DNA of 64,000 bases from Pectinatus cerevisiiphilus (GCF_004341685.1 NZ_SMAA01000002.1:124001-188000); one strand, 5' to 3'. Counted from the first letter of the stretch, positions 9,560-19,219 are shown. Notes: generated from the letters alone by a model not told the origin. Program-made: numbers and translations.

Positions 9560-9785
9560 GTGATACTCCTGTAAAAATTATTTTTTAATTGCAGCGGTAA
9601 TTCCTTGCGTACTGTTTTGCGAAAAAAAGCTTTTTTGGGTACTTATATGTTAATTTTTTACATAAACATAGATCTAATATAAAATATATCATATTTAAGC
9701 GGTGATTCCAATTATTGTATAGCTGAACTGTTGAGAGAAGCCAGTAAAGCCCGCAATATCTTTTGTGTGGACAATAGAGTTTAAA

Positions 9786-9835
9786 AATATTATAATAAAC
9801 GCAAGTTTATTATAATATTCAATGCATTTGCATTG
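9786..9835. repeat. Tandem pair of perfect palindromes upstream of nicotinate phosphoribosyltransferase
   Basis: A 15-base perfect inverted repeat (arms 9786-9800 and 9805-9819, loop GCAA) is followed directly by a 7-base perfect one (CAATGCA 9820-9826, TGCATTG 9829-9835). They lie in the 394-base gap between the divergent polA and nicotinate phosphoribosyltransferase genes. No T-run follows, so a protein-binding operator or a structured RNA leader is more likely than a terminator. Confidence 0.55.
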
Positions 9836-9867
9836 TACGGCAGATAAGCAGCAGATTATATATAACA

Positions 9868-9924
9868 CACAGTACTAATTCTGTTGAAAATAAATGTTAG
9901 TATTATAGATATTTTAATACTGTG
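9868..9924. promoter_or_regulatory. Outer inverted repeat CACAGTA/TACTGTG near nicotinate phosphoribosyltransferase start
   Basis: CACAGTA (9868-9874) and TACTGTG (9918-9924) are perfectly complementary arms with AT-rich DNA between them, ending 29 bases before the ATG. Its position suits an operator or a leader hairpin. Function is inferred only from place and symmetry. Confidence 0.3.
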
Positions 9925-9953
9925 CATATACCACAATTTTGGGAGGCAATCTG

Positions 9954-11009
9954 ATGAAAAAAAGGCTGGATCCGGATTCTTTTGATTTCCCGGTAGAAAA
10001 AATTAAAAAGGGGTTTTACAGCGATATTTATTTTTTACGTACCCAAAACATACTTGAACAGGCTGGCAAAGATGCGCATGTCACAGTACAGGTCTTTCAG
10101 CGCGATTACGCAATGCTTTGTGGTATGGATGAAGTCATTGCTTTGATAAAGCAGTGCTCGTATAATCCTAAAGCATTGAAGGTAAGAGCCCTTCATGATG
10201 GGGATATGATCGCTCCGTGGGAAACAATAATGACAATTGAAGGTAATTTAGCCGATTTTATACATTTGGAAACAGTCTATCTTGGTATATTGGCCCGTCG
10301 TACTAAAATCGCTACTAACTGTCATCGGGCAGTTGAAGCAGCTAATGGCAAGCCTGTATTATTTTTCCCGTCGCGCTTTGATGATTATACGGTACAGGAA
10401 GGTGACGGTTATGCGGCTAAAGTGGGCGGCATGAGCAATGTTTCAACACCGGCCAATGCTATGTGTTGGGGTATTGAAGCTGCGGGCACTATTCCACATG
10501 CATTGATCGCTGCTTTTGGCGGAGATACTTTAGCGGCAACAAGGGCTTTCGATAAATATATGGATCCTAAAATCAGCCGTATAGCACTTGTCGATTTCAA
10601 TAATGATTGTGTAAATACGAGTTTGGCTCTGGCTCGTGAACTTGGTGATAGGCTTGAAGGGGTAAGGCTGGATACTTCTGATAAAATGGTAGATGTATCA
10701 CTTATTGGCCAGATGGGGCATTTTAAACCGACTGGCGTCAATGAACAGCTTGTCCGTAATGTGCGTGAAGCACTTGACCGTGAAGGATATAAACACGTAA
10801 AAATAATAGTATCAGGTGGTTTCAATCCGGAACGTATCCGTTTATTTGAACAAAATAAAGTGCCTGTCGATATTTATGCAGTTGGCAGTAATATTTTTTC
10901 CACTAATGTGGATTTTACATCGGATGTTGTTCTGCTTGACGGTAAACCGTGCGCTAAAACAGGACGTCATTATATGGATAATGCTCGTCTTGAAGATGTG
11001 GAATTGTAG
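9954..11009 (+). CDS. Nicotinate phosphoribosyltransferase
   Basis: This 351-residue protein matches the short (archaeal/thermophile-like) class of nicotinate phosphoribosyltransferases, which join nicotinate to PRPP to make nicotinate mononucleotide in NAD salvage. Recognisable segments are FFPSRFDDYTVQEGDGYAAKVGGMSNVST, GTIPHALIAAFGGDTLAA, VRLDTSD and IIVSGGFNPERI. The ATG at 9954 follows GGGAGG; a TTG at 9939 overlaps that site and is rejected. The gene stands alone behind an unusually palindrome-rich leader, which suggests regulation by NAD status or nicotinate supply. Confidence 0.92.
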   Translation: MKKRLDPDSFDFPVEKIKKGFYSDIYFLRTQNILEQAGKDAHVTVQVFQRDYAMLCGMDEVIALIKQCSYNPKALKVRALHDGDMIAPWETIMTIEGNLADFIHLETVYLGILARRTKIATNCHRAVEAANGKPVLFFPSRFDDYTVQEGDGYAAKVGGMSNVSTPANAMCWGIEAAGTIPHALIAAFGGDTLAATRAFDKYMDPKISRIALVDFNNDCVNTSLALARELGDRLEGVRLDTSDKMVDVSLIGQMGHFKPTGVNEQLVRNVREALDREGYKHVKIIVSGGFNPERIRLFEQNKVPVDIYAVGSNIFSTNVDFTSDVVLLDGKPCAKTGRHYMDNARLEDVEL

Positions 11010-11018
11010 GCGATAGAT

Positions 11019-11102
11019 GTGATCGGATTTGGCGATTTTTTGCTTATTATTTTGTTAATAGCTATGGTTATATATGCATTCGGTGATGATCTTTTCACTT
11101 GA
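11019..11102 (+). CDS. Possible 27-residue single-span membrane peptide
   Basis: A GTG-initiated frame encodes 27 residues, mostly one hydrophobic helix (FLLIILLIAMVIYAF) ending in acidic residues. It lies 9 bases after the nicotinate phosphoribosyltransferase stop. The N-terminal pattern (xGFGDFLLIILLIA) vaguely recalls TatA N-termini, but no amphipathic helix follows. The ribosome-binding site is weak. It may be a small membrane protein or chance. Confidence 0.25.
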   Translation: MIGFGDFLLIILLIAMVIYAFGDDLFT

Positions 11103-11117
11103 GGGGATATTTTCCTA

Positions 11118-11147
11118 TTGACTATAAGTACAATGATTATATATAAT
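11118..11147 (+). promoter_or_regulatory. Sigma-70-type promoter for the ZTP riboswitch transcript
   Basis: TTGACT (11118-11123) and TATAAT (11142-11147) are separated by 18 bases, about 25 bases before the riboswitch aptamer. Confidence 0.65.
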
Positions 11148-11170
11148 ACAATATATAAAAGTGAATATGT

Positions 11171-11272
11171 AATGCAGGACTGACGGATTGTGTGGAAATG
11201 ACCACATGGACTGCATTATAGTGATAAGCCGACCGTCTGGGCAGGAGAAGTATCAGCTCAGGCGGTTTTTTT
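11171..11272 (+). promoter_or_regulatory. ZTP (pfl-motif) riboswitch with intrinsic terminator
   Basis: The architecture fits the ZTP/ZMP aptamer: P1 (AATGCAG 11171-11177 with CTGCATT 11211-11217), an internal loop with GACTGACGG on one side and GGA on the other, P2 (TGTGG/CCACA), a linker, and the hallmark CCGACCGTCTGGGCA at 11229-11243. That last segment also forms one arm of a terminator (11232-11242 with 11256-11266, two G-U pairs) followed by seven Ts. Ligand binding would hold the 5' arm in the pseudoknot and allow read-through. The regulated gene is the OFA carrier 58 bases downstream, linking it to one-carbon/folate starvation. Confidence 0.82.
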
Positions 11273-11329
11273 ATGCGCTTTTGCTGTAATATTTCTCTTT
11301 GATGTTTTATAAAAAGGAGAAGATATATT

Positions 11330-12532
11330 ATGAGGAATCGGTGGCTTATCGCTTTATCAGCAGTTGGTATACATATTTGTATTGGCAGCGTATACGCATG
11401 GAGTGTGCTTACTAAGCCGATAATGCAGCAGATGGGGCTTTCGTTAAAGGAAACTACATGGGCTTTTTCTATAGCAATTTTATTTTTGGGTATGTCTGCC
11501 GGATTTTTAGGCAGCTTTGTAGAAAAATGTGGACCGCGAAAAAGCGGGCTTATTGCAATGGTTTTCTTCGGCACTGGAATGTTCGGGACTGCCTTGGCTA
11601 TTAGTATGCACAGCTTGGCGTTACTCTACCTTTTTTATGGTGTGATCGGTGGTATTGGGCTTGGCACAGGGTATATTACGCCAGTATCAACCTTAGTAAA
11701 ATATTTTCCTAATAACCGTGGTTTTGCCACAGGGCTTGCCATCATGGGGTTTGGCTTTGCCAGCCTCATTGCCGGGCCACTCATGCAATATTTGGCTGCC
11801 CATTATGGTTTGGTAAATAATTTTTTATTTTTGGGTTGCGCTTATATGGTGATTATAGCAGCATCGTCACTTTATTTGAAACCGCCGGTTGAAACGGCAG
11901 CAGGAAAGAATGTAATAAAAAGAAATGAAAAAGGTTTAAAGGCAAGCCAGGCGTTTCATACATGGCAGTTCGGTGCTTTGTGGTGGATCTTTTTTGTGAA
12001 TATAACTTGTGGTATAGGTCTTCTTGCGGTGGCTTCACCCATGGCGCAGGATGTGGTGAAAATGGATCCAACGGCAGCTGCATCGATGGTGGGGATAATC
12101 GGTTTACTCAATGGCTTGGGAAGAATATTTTGGTCCACTGTATCGGATTACATAGGGCGCGGTATGACGTATGCGCTGTTTTTTATCATAGAAATGATTG
12201 CTTTTTGGCAACTGGCGGCAATAACAGATGAATTCCTTTTTCAACTTGTAATTTTTATAATAATAACATGCTACGGTGGTGGGTTCTCCTGTATGCCTGC
12301 CTATTTGAGCGATATATTTGGTACACGCCAGCTTAGTGCTATCCATGGGAGAATTTTGACTGCGTGGGGAATAGCTGGAATTGTAGGTCCGGTGTTGGTT
12401 TCATGGTTGCGTGAAGTCACTAATAGCTATGCAGTGACGTTGCAATTTTTTGCTGGCTGTTTTATATTGAATTTTATAGTAGCAATGGTATTAAAATATA
12501 AAGGAACATCATTAGATAAGAGAAAAGTATAA
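11330..12532 (+). CDS. OFA-family MFS carrier (oxalate/formate antiporter-like)
   Basis: This 400-residue, 12-span MFS protein has the OFA family signature at its N-terminus (GIHICIGSVYAWSVLTKPI) and the typical GTGYITPVSTLVKYFPNNRG motif. Characterised OFA members exchange oxalate and formate or carry related monocarboxylates. Control by a ZTP riboswitch, which signals low 10-formyltetrahydrofolate, suggests formate as the relevant cargo here. That is inference from context. The ATG at 11330 follows AAAAGGAGA. A strong terminator follows the gene, so it is monocistronic. Confidence 0.88.
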   Translation: MRNRWLIALSAVGIHICIGSVYAWSVLTKPIMQQMGLSLKETTWAFSIAILFLGMSAGFLGSFVEKCGPRKSGLIAMVFFGTGMFGTALAISMHSLALLYLFYGVIGGIGLGTGYITPVSTLVKYFPNNRGFATGLAIMGFGFASLIAGPLMQYLAAHYGLVNNFLFLGCAYMVIIAASSLYLKPPVETAAGKNVIKRNEKGLKASQAFHTWQFGALWWIFFVNITCGIGLLAVASPMAQDVVKMDPTAAASMVGIIGLLNGLGRIFWSTVSDYIGRGMTYALFFIIEMIAFWQLAAITDEFLFQLVIFIIITCYGGGFSCMPAYLSDIFGTRQLSAIHGRILTAWGIAGIVGPVLVSWLREVTNSYAVTLQFFAGCFILNFIVAMVLKYKGTSLDKRKV

Positions 12533-12563
12533 AAGTATAAAAGCGTTCTTGTTGTAAAAATTA

Positions 12564-12604
12564 AAAGACTATTTCCTGGTATATTGCTGGAAATAGTCTT
12601 TTTT
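12564..12604 (+). terminator. Intrinsic terminator after the OFA carrier
   Basis: Perfect 13-base arms AAAGACTATTTCC and GGAAATAGTCTTT with a 12-base loop are followed by a T-run. The remaining bases to 12894 are very AT-rich, presumably promoter DNA of the next gene; no clear operator was seen. Confidence 0.88.
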
Positions 12605-12894
12605 GTGCCTTTTCATATAAAAGAAGATTCGATTAGATATATTTACAAATAAAATAATAAAAAAATAATATTATTTAACACTATCTTCAGAAAATTGTAT
12701 TGAATTAATAATAAATATGATACAATTTGTTTTTCTTATGGTAATAAATATTTTTTTTTGATTTTACAGATAATTTGTCCTGCTTTATACTCATATTTAA
12801 AGACTAGGTGAATTTTATAACGTTATATTTTATCAATTCAAATTCATAAGAATATGGAAATTTAAAAATTGACAGGAAGTTGTGGTGAGATTGT

Positions 12895-14238
12895 GTGAAA
12901 AAAAATTACAAATGGATAATTTTAATCACTTGTATTTTAGTGTATTCCTCAGCAAATCTTGTACGATTAAATTACACTGGAATAGCAAGTTACTTAATGA
13001 CAGAATGGCAAATTGGTAAACCTGAACTTGGCGTTCTGGGGGCTGCATTTTTTTATGCATATGCATTAGGTCAAAGTTCTTGGGGAAGTCTGACTGATTT
13101 ATTCGGTGGTAGAAAAATCATACCATGCGGTGTGTTTATTACTGCGATACTTATGGGAGTATTTGCTATTACGGATAATTATCATCAGGCTGTTGTAGTG
13201 CGAGCTTTATTAGGATTTGTTGGCGGAGCATCTTTTGTACCTTGTGTTGCGGTTATTGGGCGTTGGTTTGGTAAAAAACAGCGTGGCTTAGCAATGAATT
13301 TATTTTCTGGACCGGGTGGTGGACTAGGTGAAGTATGGTCTTTCTTGTTATTACCGATTATGGCGTTGTTTTTAAATCAAGGTGTAACTGTTTTTGGTAT
13401 GAGTTCATGGCATGCAGCTACTTTTATTATGGGAATAATAATTTTAGTGATTGCAATAGTGGCATATGGATTGTTGCGTTCTGATCCAACCGAATTATAT
13501 ACGGATCAGACAGATACTCAAATAACAAAAGAGAATAAATCTGTGCACCAAAAGAATAATTATAAAACAATTATATTTTCTGCTTTAAAAAATCCGTCTT
13601 TTTGGATTTTTGTATTGATTTGGCAGGGATTTACTGTTTGCTTGCGTTTAATTCCAAGTTGGCTTCCGCTTTATGCAGCTACTTTTTATCAGGAAATGGC
13701 TAATATGAGTAAGGCAGAAGCAATGATTGCTGGTGGGGCAATAGCTTCTTTCTATGTTGCTGGTAGAATTATTGGTCCACCATTTGTAGGAAAATTATCA
13801 GATTGGTTACTGAGTAAATATAATATTTCACGTATAGTAATATTAATAGCTAGTTTTAGTATAACGCTTATTTGTTCGTTCTTTTTAACATTGCATATTA
13901 CTTCTGCGGTTATTTTGGTAGTAATAGCATTTATTCTTGGAACAGGAATAAATTTACTATCAATATTAAATACTGTAATTGCTGAAACGTGGTCCGTTGA
14001 AACATCAGGAACTTTGAACGGAGTAGCCAATACTATAACACAATTCATTGGTGCAGCTTCATTGTCATACAGCGGATATATGGCAGTAAATTTCGCTATT
14101 AAAGATGGTGGATTTAACTTAGAATATCGTGGTATTTGGTTTTTAGTGATGATTTCTGTGATTATAGCGGTATTAGCATCTATTTTTGCATTTTTTTATA
14201 ATAAAAAACGGGAAAAAATGCAAAAAATGATTTACTGA
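12895..14238 (+). CDS. MFS transporter, anion/organic-acid type
   Basis: The 447-residue protein has about 12 membrane helices and MFS motifs (GSLTDLFGGRKIIP between helices 2 and 3). It resembles the OPA/ACS (phosphate ester or anion:cation symporter) branch, which imports organic anions. The start is GTG 12895 behind GGTGAGA. It is the first gene of a 6-kb, visibly AT-rich stretch and is followed within 15 bases by a DUF6282 hydrolase, so it probably delivers that enzyme's substrate. Codon choice (many A/T third positions) differs from the OFA gene just upstream, a sign of possible acquisition. Confidence 0.85.
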   Translation: MKKNYKWIILITCILVYSSANLVRLNYTGIASYLMTEWQIGKPELGVLGAAFFYAYALGQSSWGSLTDLFGGRKIIPCGVFITAILMGVFAITDNYHQAVVVRALLGFVGGASFVPCVAVIGRWFGKKQRGLAMNLFSGPGGGLGEVWSFLLLPIMALFLNQGVTVFGMSSWHAATFIMGIIILVIAIVAYGLLRSDPTELYTDQTDTQITKENKSVHQKNNYKTIIFSALKNPSFWIFVLIWQGFTVCLRLIPSWLPLYAATFYQEMANMSKAEAMIAGGAIASFYVAGRIIGPPFVGKLSDWLLSKYNISRIVILIASFSITLICSFFLTLHITSAVILVVIAFILGTGINLLSILNTVIAETWSVETSGTLNGVANTITQFIGAASLSYSGYMAVNFAIKDGGFNLEYRGIWFLVMISVIIAVLASIFAFFYNKKREKMQKMIY

Positions 14239-14252
14239 AGGAGTAAATGAAA

Positions 14253-15107
14253 ATGGATTATAGTGTTGAAAAAGATCGTATCCCAGAACTTTTGGAAGGC
14301 GTTATTGACACGCATATACATACCAATCCAGATGTACGTCTTAGAAGCATCAATGATATAGAATTAGCTAGAGAGGCATTGAGAGTTAAAGCGAAAGCTG
14401 TTGTTATTAAATCACATTTAGTTCCCACAATGGATAGGGCTAAAATAGCTGAGTTTGTTGTTCCTGGGATACATGTTTTTGGTGGTATTGTGTTAAATTC
14501 TTATGTCGGAGGATTGAATGTGGCGGCCGTAAATAATGCAATTGATATGGGGGCGAAAATTATATGGCTACCAACAGCTGATTCTTTTCATGAAAGAAAA
14601 TTAAAAGGTAAAAGTGATGGAATTGTAACTGTAAAAAATAATAAAATTTTACCCAAATTAGCACAAATTCTAGAAATAATCGCAAAAAAAGATGTTATAT
14701 TAGCCACAGGGCATTTGTCATTTGAAGAAAATATTGTAGTAGTTGAGGCAGCAAAAAAAATAGGAGTGAAAAAGATAATAGTTAATCATCCAGAGTGGTG
14801 GTCTATAAATATGTCTATAGATGAACAAAAAGAATTATCACAATATGGAGTATTCTTTGAACGGTGTTATGCTACACGACCTCCAGGAGAAAAGTATAAA
14901 AAAAATTTTGAGAAGAATCTTGATGCTATAAATAAAGTCGGTTATGAAAGTACTATTTTGGCTACAGATGGAGGACAGGTTGAAAATCCTGCATGGAGTG
15001 AAGCTTTGGCGGAAAGTATCGGATTTATGCTTGATCATGGTATTCCTAAAAATGTTGTTGATAAAATGACTAAAGAATATTCAGCAAAGCTTTTGGGATT
15101 ATTTTAA
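14253..15107 (+). CDS. DUF6282-type metal-dependent hydrolase
   Basis: The 284-residue protein looks like an amidohydrolase-fold, PHP-like enzyme of the DUF6282 family. It has an N-terminal DTHIHTNPD metal site, VIKSHLV, a LATGHLS motif, VNHPEWW and a C-terminal LATDGGQVENP. These His/Asp positions match a binuclear metal hydrolase, but no substrate is known for the family. ATG 14247 is only 3 bases from AAGGAG, while ATG 14253 is 9 bases away, so the latter is preferred. It follows the MFS gene closely and precedes the aconitase-like gene, implying a shared catabolic pathway. Confidence 0.8.
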   Translation: MDYSVEKDRIPELLEGVIDTHIHTNPDVRLRSINDIELAREALRVKAKAVVIKSHLVPTMDRAKIAEFVVPGIHVFGGIVLNSYVGGLNVAAVNNAIDMGAKIIWLPTADSFHERKLKGKSDGIVTVKNNKILPKLAQILEIIAKKDVILATGHLSFEENIVVVEAAKKIGVKKIIVNHPEWWSINMSIDEQKELSQYGVFFERCYATRPPGEKYKKNFEKNLDAINKVGYESTILATDGGQVENPAWSEALAESIGFMLDHGIPKNVVDKMTKEYSAKLLGLF

Positions 15108-15258
15108 AAATGTATTGATAGGTATTAATGATAATAAAGTTTAGATGGAAGATGAACTATGGAATCATTAATAACAAGATTTTTACAGAAAATCTAAAAT
15201 GGGTTTTGTAAATTGGTAGATTTTGTCAGCAAAATTTATTATACGGGGGAGAATACAT

Positions 15259-17526
15259 ATGAATATTTTTAAAAACGGTGCCTACCTAATTAATGGGGAA
15301 CAATTAATTCCTGAAGAACAAATAAAAGATGATAGTAAGGTAGATGGGAAAAAAGAAACAGCATATAAAAATACAATAGCATATCACATTTTAGAAACAC
15401 ATAATACTAGTAATACGATGGCAGACTTGCAAATTAAATTTGATGCATTAGCATCTCATGATATAACTTTTGTGGGAATTATACAAACTGCATTGGCAAG
15501 TGGATTAAAAGAATTTCCTATTCCCTATATACTCACTAATTGCCATAATAGTTTATGCGCTGTGGGTGGAACTATAAATGAAGACGATCATATCTTTGGT
15601 TATTCAGCAGCAAAAAAATTTGGAGGTATATTTGTACCACCACACCAAGCGGTAATACATCAATTTATGCGTGAAATGTATGCCGGTTGCGGGAAAATGA
15701 TTTTAGGTTCGGATAGCCATACTCGTTATGGCGCATTGGGGACAATGGCAATAGGCGAGGGTGGTGGTGAATTAGTAAAACAACTATTAAGCCACACATA
15801 TAATATACAATATCCTAAGATTGTCGCAATTTACCTTAAAGGAACACCTCGTCCTGGAGTAGGACCACAGGATATTGCCTTAAGCATAATCGGTAAGGTT
15901 TTTGCATCAGGTTATGTAAAAAATAAAGTTATGGAATTTGTTGGCCCTGGTATACAAAATCTTTCTATGGATTTTAGGAATGGTATTGATGTCATGACTA
16001 CGGAAACTACTTGTTTGAGTTCCATATGGTGTACAGACAGTAAGACGAAGAAATTCCTTGAAATACATGGGCGCGGAGCCGATTATAAAGAATTAAGACC
16101 AGGTAATACGGCTTATTATGATGGCGCAGTGGAAATTAATTTATCAGAAATAAAACCGATGATTGCCATGCCTTTTCATCCGAGTAATATTTATACTATT
16201 GATGAAGTTAATGAAAATACAGCTGATATTCTTAATATAGTGGAAAAGACAGCTAAAGAACAATTAGCTAATAAAAAACTTAATTTGGGTTTACAAGACA
16301 AAATTGTTAATGGTCGTTTTAAAGTAGATCAAGGTATCATTGCTGGTTGTGCAGGGGGAACATTTGAAAATATAATGAACGCAGCAAGCTCTTTAAAAGG
16401 CGCTTCAGTAAAAGATTTCCCACTGAGTGTATATCCGGCTAGCCAACCTATTTTTCTTGATTTATTGAAAAAGCATGCAATAGAAGATTTGGCTGTAGCG
16501 GGAGCTACTATTCGTACTGCTTTTTGTGGACCATGTTTTGGTGCGGGAGATGTGCCAGCTAATCAGGGATTTAGTATAAGGCATACGACAAGAAATTTTC
16601 CAAATCGAGAAGGTTCTAAGCCTAATGAAAATCAGATCGCTTCAGTTGCATTAATGGATGCTAGATCAATTGCAGAAACGGCAAAAAACGGAGGGTATCT
16701 GACAGCAGCTACAGATTCAATAGAAGAACTTCCAGAATATAATTTCGATGATACAGTATATAAACATAAAATATATAATGGATATTTACATAAACATATT
16801 GAAGAAAAATTAATTTCTGGTCCTAATATTGTCCCTTGGCCGAAAATAAGAAAGATGCCAGAAAATCTTTTGCTTAAAGTTTGTGCGGTTATCCATGACG
16901 CTGTAACCACAACTGATGAACTTATTCCATCGGGGGAAACTTCATCATATAGATCTAATCCGTTACGCCTTGCTGAGTTTACATTATCACGTAAGGTGCC
17001 CGAATATGTTAAAAATGCAAAAGCAGTACAAAAAATAGAAAATATACGGCAGAAATATTTAACTGATGATATTTCCCTAAATGAAGTACAACAATATTTT
17101 CCTAAAATATTACAAGATGGACCAGATATAAAAAACACAGGGATAGGTAGTGTTATATTTGCGATAAAACCTGGTGATGGTTCTGCTAGGGAGCAAGCTG
17201 CATCTTGTCAAAGAGTGTTAGGTGCGGATGCCAACATTGCAGTTGATTATGCAACTAAAAGATATCGTAGTAATTTGATTAATTGGGGAATAGTGCCATT
17301 TACTATTGCTGGAAAAGATATAAATAAGATAAGACTTAATGATCAGATATATGTTAAAGGTATAAAACAAGCATTAAGCCAAGGAATGGAATCAATTAAT
17401 GGTATTATATGGCATGATGAAAAAGAATCGGAAAAAATTGTATTGTATTTGAGCAATCTTTCACATTCTGAACGGGAAATTTTACTATCGGGATGCCTTA
17501 TAAACCATTATGCCAAACATGAATAA
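15259..17526 (+). CDS. Aconitase-family hydratase (YbhJ-like)
   Basis: This 755-residue protein has the aconitase fold. The signature [12 protein letters not shown] is at about residues 150-161 and the 4Fe-4S cysteines are C364 (IAGCAGG), C423 and C426 (FCGPCFG). A C-terminal swivel domain carries [14 protein letters not shown]. Length and order fit E. coli YbhJ, a predicted hydratase of unknown substrate, better than true aconitase. It likely adds water to, or removes it from, a di- or tricarboxylic acid. The ATG at 15259 follows GGGGGAG. Upstream genes are a hydrolase and a carrier; downstream are a DcuC-type carrier and citrate-lyase-like genes. Base composition is AT-rich. Confidence 0.88.
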   Translation: MNIFKNGAYLINGEQLIPEEQIKDDSKVDGKKETAYKNTIAYHILETHNTSNTMADLQIKFDALASHDITFVGIIQTALASGLKEFPIPYILTNCHNSLCAVGGTINEDDHIFGYSAAKKFGGIFVPPHQAVIHQFMREMYAGCGKMILGSDSHTRYGALGTMAIGEGGGELVKQLLSHTYNIQYPKIVAIYLKGTPRPGVGPQDIALSIIGKVFASGYVKNKVMEFVGPGIQNLSMDFRNGIDVMTTETTCLSSIWCTDSKTKKFLEIHGRGADYKELRPGNTAYYDGAVEINLSEIKPMIAMPFHPSNIYTIDEVNENTADILNIVEKTAKEQLANKKLNLGLQDKIVNGRFKVDQGIIAGCAGGTFENIMNAASSLKGASVKDFPLSVYPASQPIFLDLLKKHAIEDLAVAGATIRTAFCGPCFGAGDVPANQGFSIRHTTRNFPNREGSKPNENQIASVALMDARSIAETAKNGGYLTAATDSIEELPEYNFDDTVYKHKIYNGYLHKHIEEKLISGPNIVPWPKIRKMPENLLLKVCAVIHDAVTTTDELIPSGETSSYRSNPLRLAEFTLSRKVPEYVKNAKAVQKIENIRQKYLTDDISLNEVQQYFPKILQDGPDIKNTGIGSVIFAIKPGDGSAREQAASCQRVLGADANIAVDYATKRYRSNLINWGIVPFTIAGKDINKIRLNDQIYVKGIKQALSQGMESINGIIWHDEKESEKIVLYLSNLSHSEREILLSGCLINHYAKHE

Positions 17527-17681
17527 TAATTACTAAAAGGATATTAGTAATTATTGAAGTCCGAAAATAGATTTAGAGATAATGTGTTCTAAGATATATT
17601 TTAAATAGAGCAGAGAGTTTAAAAGAATAGTAACAGCAACATAAGTCTTTATTGATATTAAATAGGTTAGGATATTAAAAG

Positions 17682-17730
17682 CACGACAAATGCATAGATA
17701 TTAAAAATTTGTATACGTGCATTTGTCGTG
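17682..17730. repeat. 13-base perfect inverted repeat in the hydratase-DcuC gap
   Basis: CACGACAAATGCA (17682-17694) and TGCATTTGTCGTG (17718-17730) are perfect complements with a 23-base spacer. The motif ATATTAAAA occurs just before the first arm, inside the spacer and just after the second arm. No T-run follows. The 374-base gap holds no credible gene; this repeat is its only clear structure, so an operator or a processing hairpin is possible. Confidence 0.5.
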
Positions 17731-17900
17731 AATATTAAAATTTTGCGAAAATCATTACTTAAGGACTATTGGATTTAGGGTTTAAATGTTGTTTTGGTTA
17801 GATTTTATTATTAGTAACCATCTTAATATAAATGATCTTCCAAAGTAATAAAACCATAAAATTTGAAATATTGTTTATTCTATGGAAAGAAGTGATAATT

Positions 17901-19175
17901 GTGATATTAATGACTATTTCAGGAATCTTAATTGTAATAGGAACGATATATTGTTTAATAAAACGATATGAAACAAGATTAGTATTATTTTGTTCAGGTC
18001 TTTTAATGACATTTATTGGTGGAAATCCAATGGGAACAATGCAGGCATTTTCTCATGCTATGTTAGAAAGTAAATTATTTGAATCAATTATTGCTGTTAT
18101 GGGATTTGCCATGGTAATGAAATTGACTGAATGTGATAAACATTTGATAAATCTTTTAATAAAGCCACTGCGCAAAGCTGGAACTTTTCTTATACCGGCA
18201 GCAGTGCTTGTCACTTTTTTTATAAATATATCGATTACTAGTTCAGCAGGATGTTCTGCAGCAGTGGGAGCAATATTAATACCGCTTATGATAGCAGCGG
18301 GCATTCATCCAGCTATTGCCGGTGCTGCTATTTATGCGGGAACTTATGGTGCTATGTTTAATCCTGGTTATCCGCAGGTGGCGTTGATTGTGAGTGTATC
18401 TGATTCTAATCCAGTAGCAGTGGTAGCTAACCATTTTTATCCATTATTGTTATGTGGAGTTATTGGAGCAATGAGCCTTTGGGTAGTGGCTAAAATACAT
18501 CATGAGGACAAAGGCTATAAATTACAAGGAGAGATTGTTAAGCAAACAGAAGATTTCCATGTAAAACTATCACACGCAATTGTACCGCTTGTTCCTATTG
18601 TGATACTTGTATTAGGAAGTATGAATATAGTTCCTATTTTTAAACCATTATCTATTTCACATGCAATGATAATAGGTGTCTTTTGTGCATTCTTGATAAC
18701 AAGAAAAAACCCACAGGATATTTCCAAAGAATTTTGGAAAGGCGCAGGTAATTCTTTTGGTTCAGTTTTTGGTATTATTATCTGTGCGCTTGTATTTGTT
18801 AATGGATTGACTTCAATTGGACTTATTCAGCAATTAATTCAGACAATGATAAATATACCATCAGTTGCTAAAATAAGTTCGGCGATAGGCCCATTTTTAT
18901 TAGGAGTTATGAGTGGTTCTGGTGATGCTGCAGCAGTTGCATTTAACAAAGCGGTAACTATCCATGCAGCAGATTTTGGTATTTTACCAATGAGTATGGG
19001 AAGTGTAGTTGCTATTACTGGTGCATTAGGTCGGACGATGTCACCGGTAGCAGGGGGGATGATAATATGTGCTACCTTAGCAGGTGTTTCACCAATGGAA
19101 ACAGCAAAAAGAAATGCACCAGGGATGATAATAGCTACCTTGGCAATTATGGTAATAATGTTATTTATAGAGTGA
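17901..19175 (+). CDS. DcuC-family anaerobic C4-dicarboxylate transporter
   Basis: The protein is about 425 residues, highly hydrophobic, with the DcuC pattern: an N-terminal CSGLLMTFIGGNPMG, ITSSAGCSAAVGAILIP, YAGTYGAMFNPGYPQVALI and a C-terminal LGVMSGSGDAAAVAFNKAV and GALGRTMSPVAGG. DcuC carriers export succinate or exchange C4-dicarboxylates during anaerobic growth. GTG 17901 behind GGAAAGAAG, or ATG 17910, is the likely start; an earlier ATG at 17832 has no ribosome-binding site. It lies between the hydratase and the lyase genes, so its cargo may be the pathway's substrate or product. Confidence 0.88.
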   Translation: MILMTISGILIVIGTIYCLIKRYETRLVLFCSGLLMTFIGGNPMGTMQAFSHAMLESKLFESIIAVMGFAMVMKLTECDKHLINLLIKPLRKAGTFLIPAAVLVTFFINISITSSAGCSAAVGAILIPLMIAAGIHPAIAGAAIYAGTYGAMFNPGYPQVALIVSVSDSNPVAVVANHFYPLLLCGVIGAMSLWVVAKIHHEDKGYKLQGEIVKQTEDFHVKLSHAIVPLVPIVILVLGSMNIVPIFKPLSISHAMIIGVFCAFLITRKNPQDISKEFWKGAGNSFGSVFGIIICALVFVNGLTSIGLIQQLIQTMINIPSVAKISSAIGPFLLGVMSGSGDAAAVAFNKAVTIHAADFGILPMSMGSVVAITGALGRTMSPVAGGMIICATLAGVSPMETAKRNAPGMIIATLAIMVIMLFIE

Positions 19176-19219
19176 GATAAAAGAATATGAATCATTGACG
19201 ATAAAAAATAGTTATTTTA

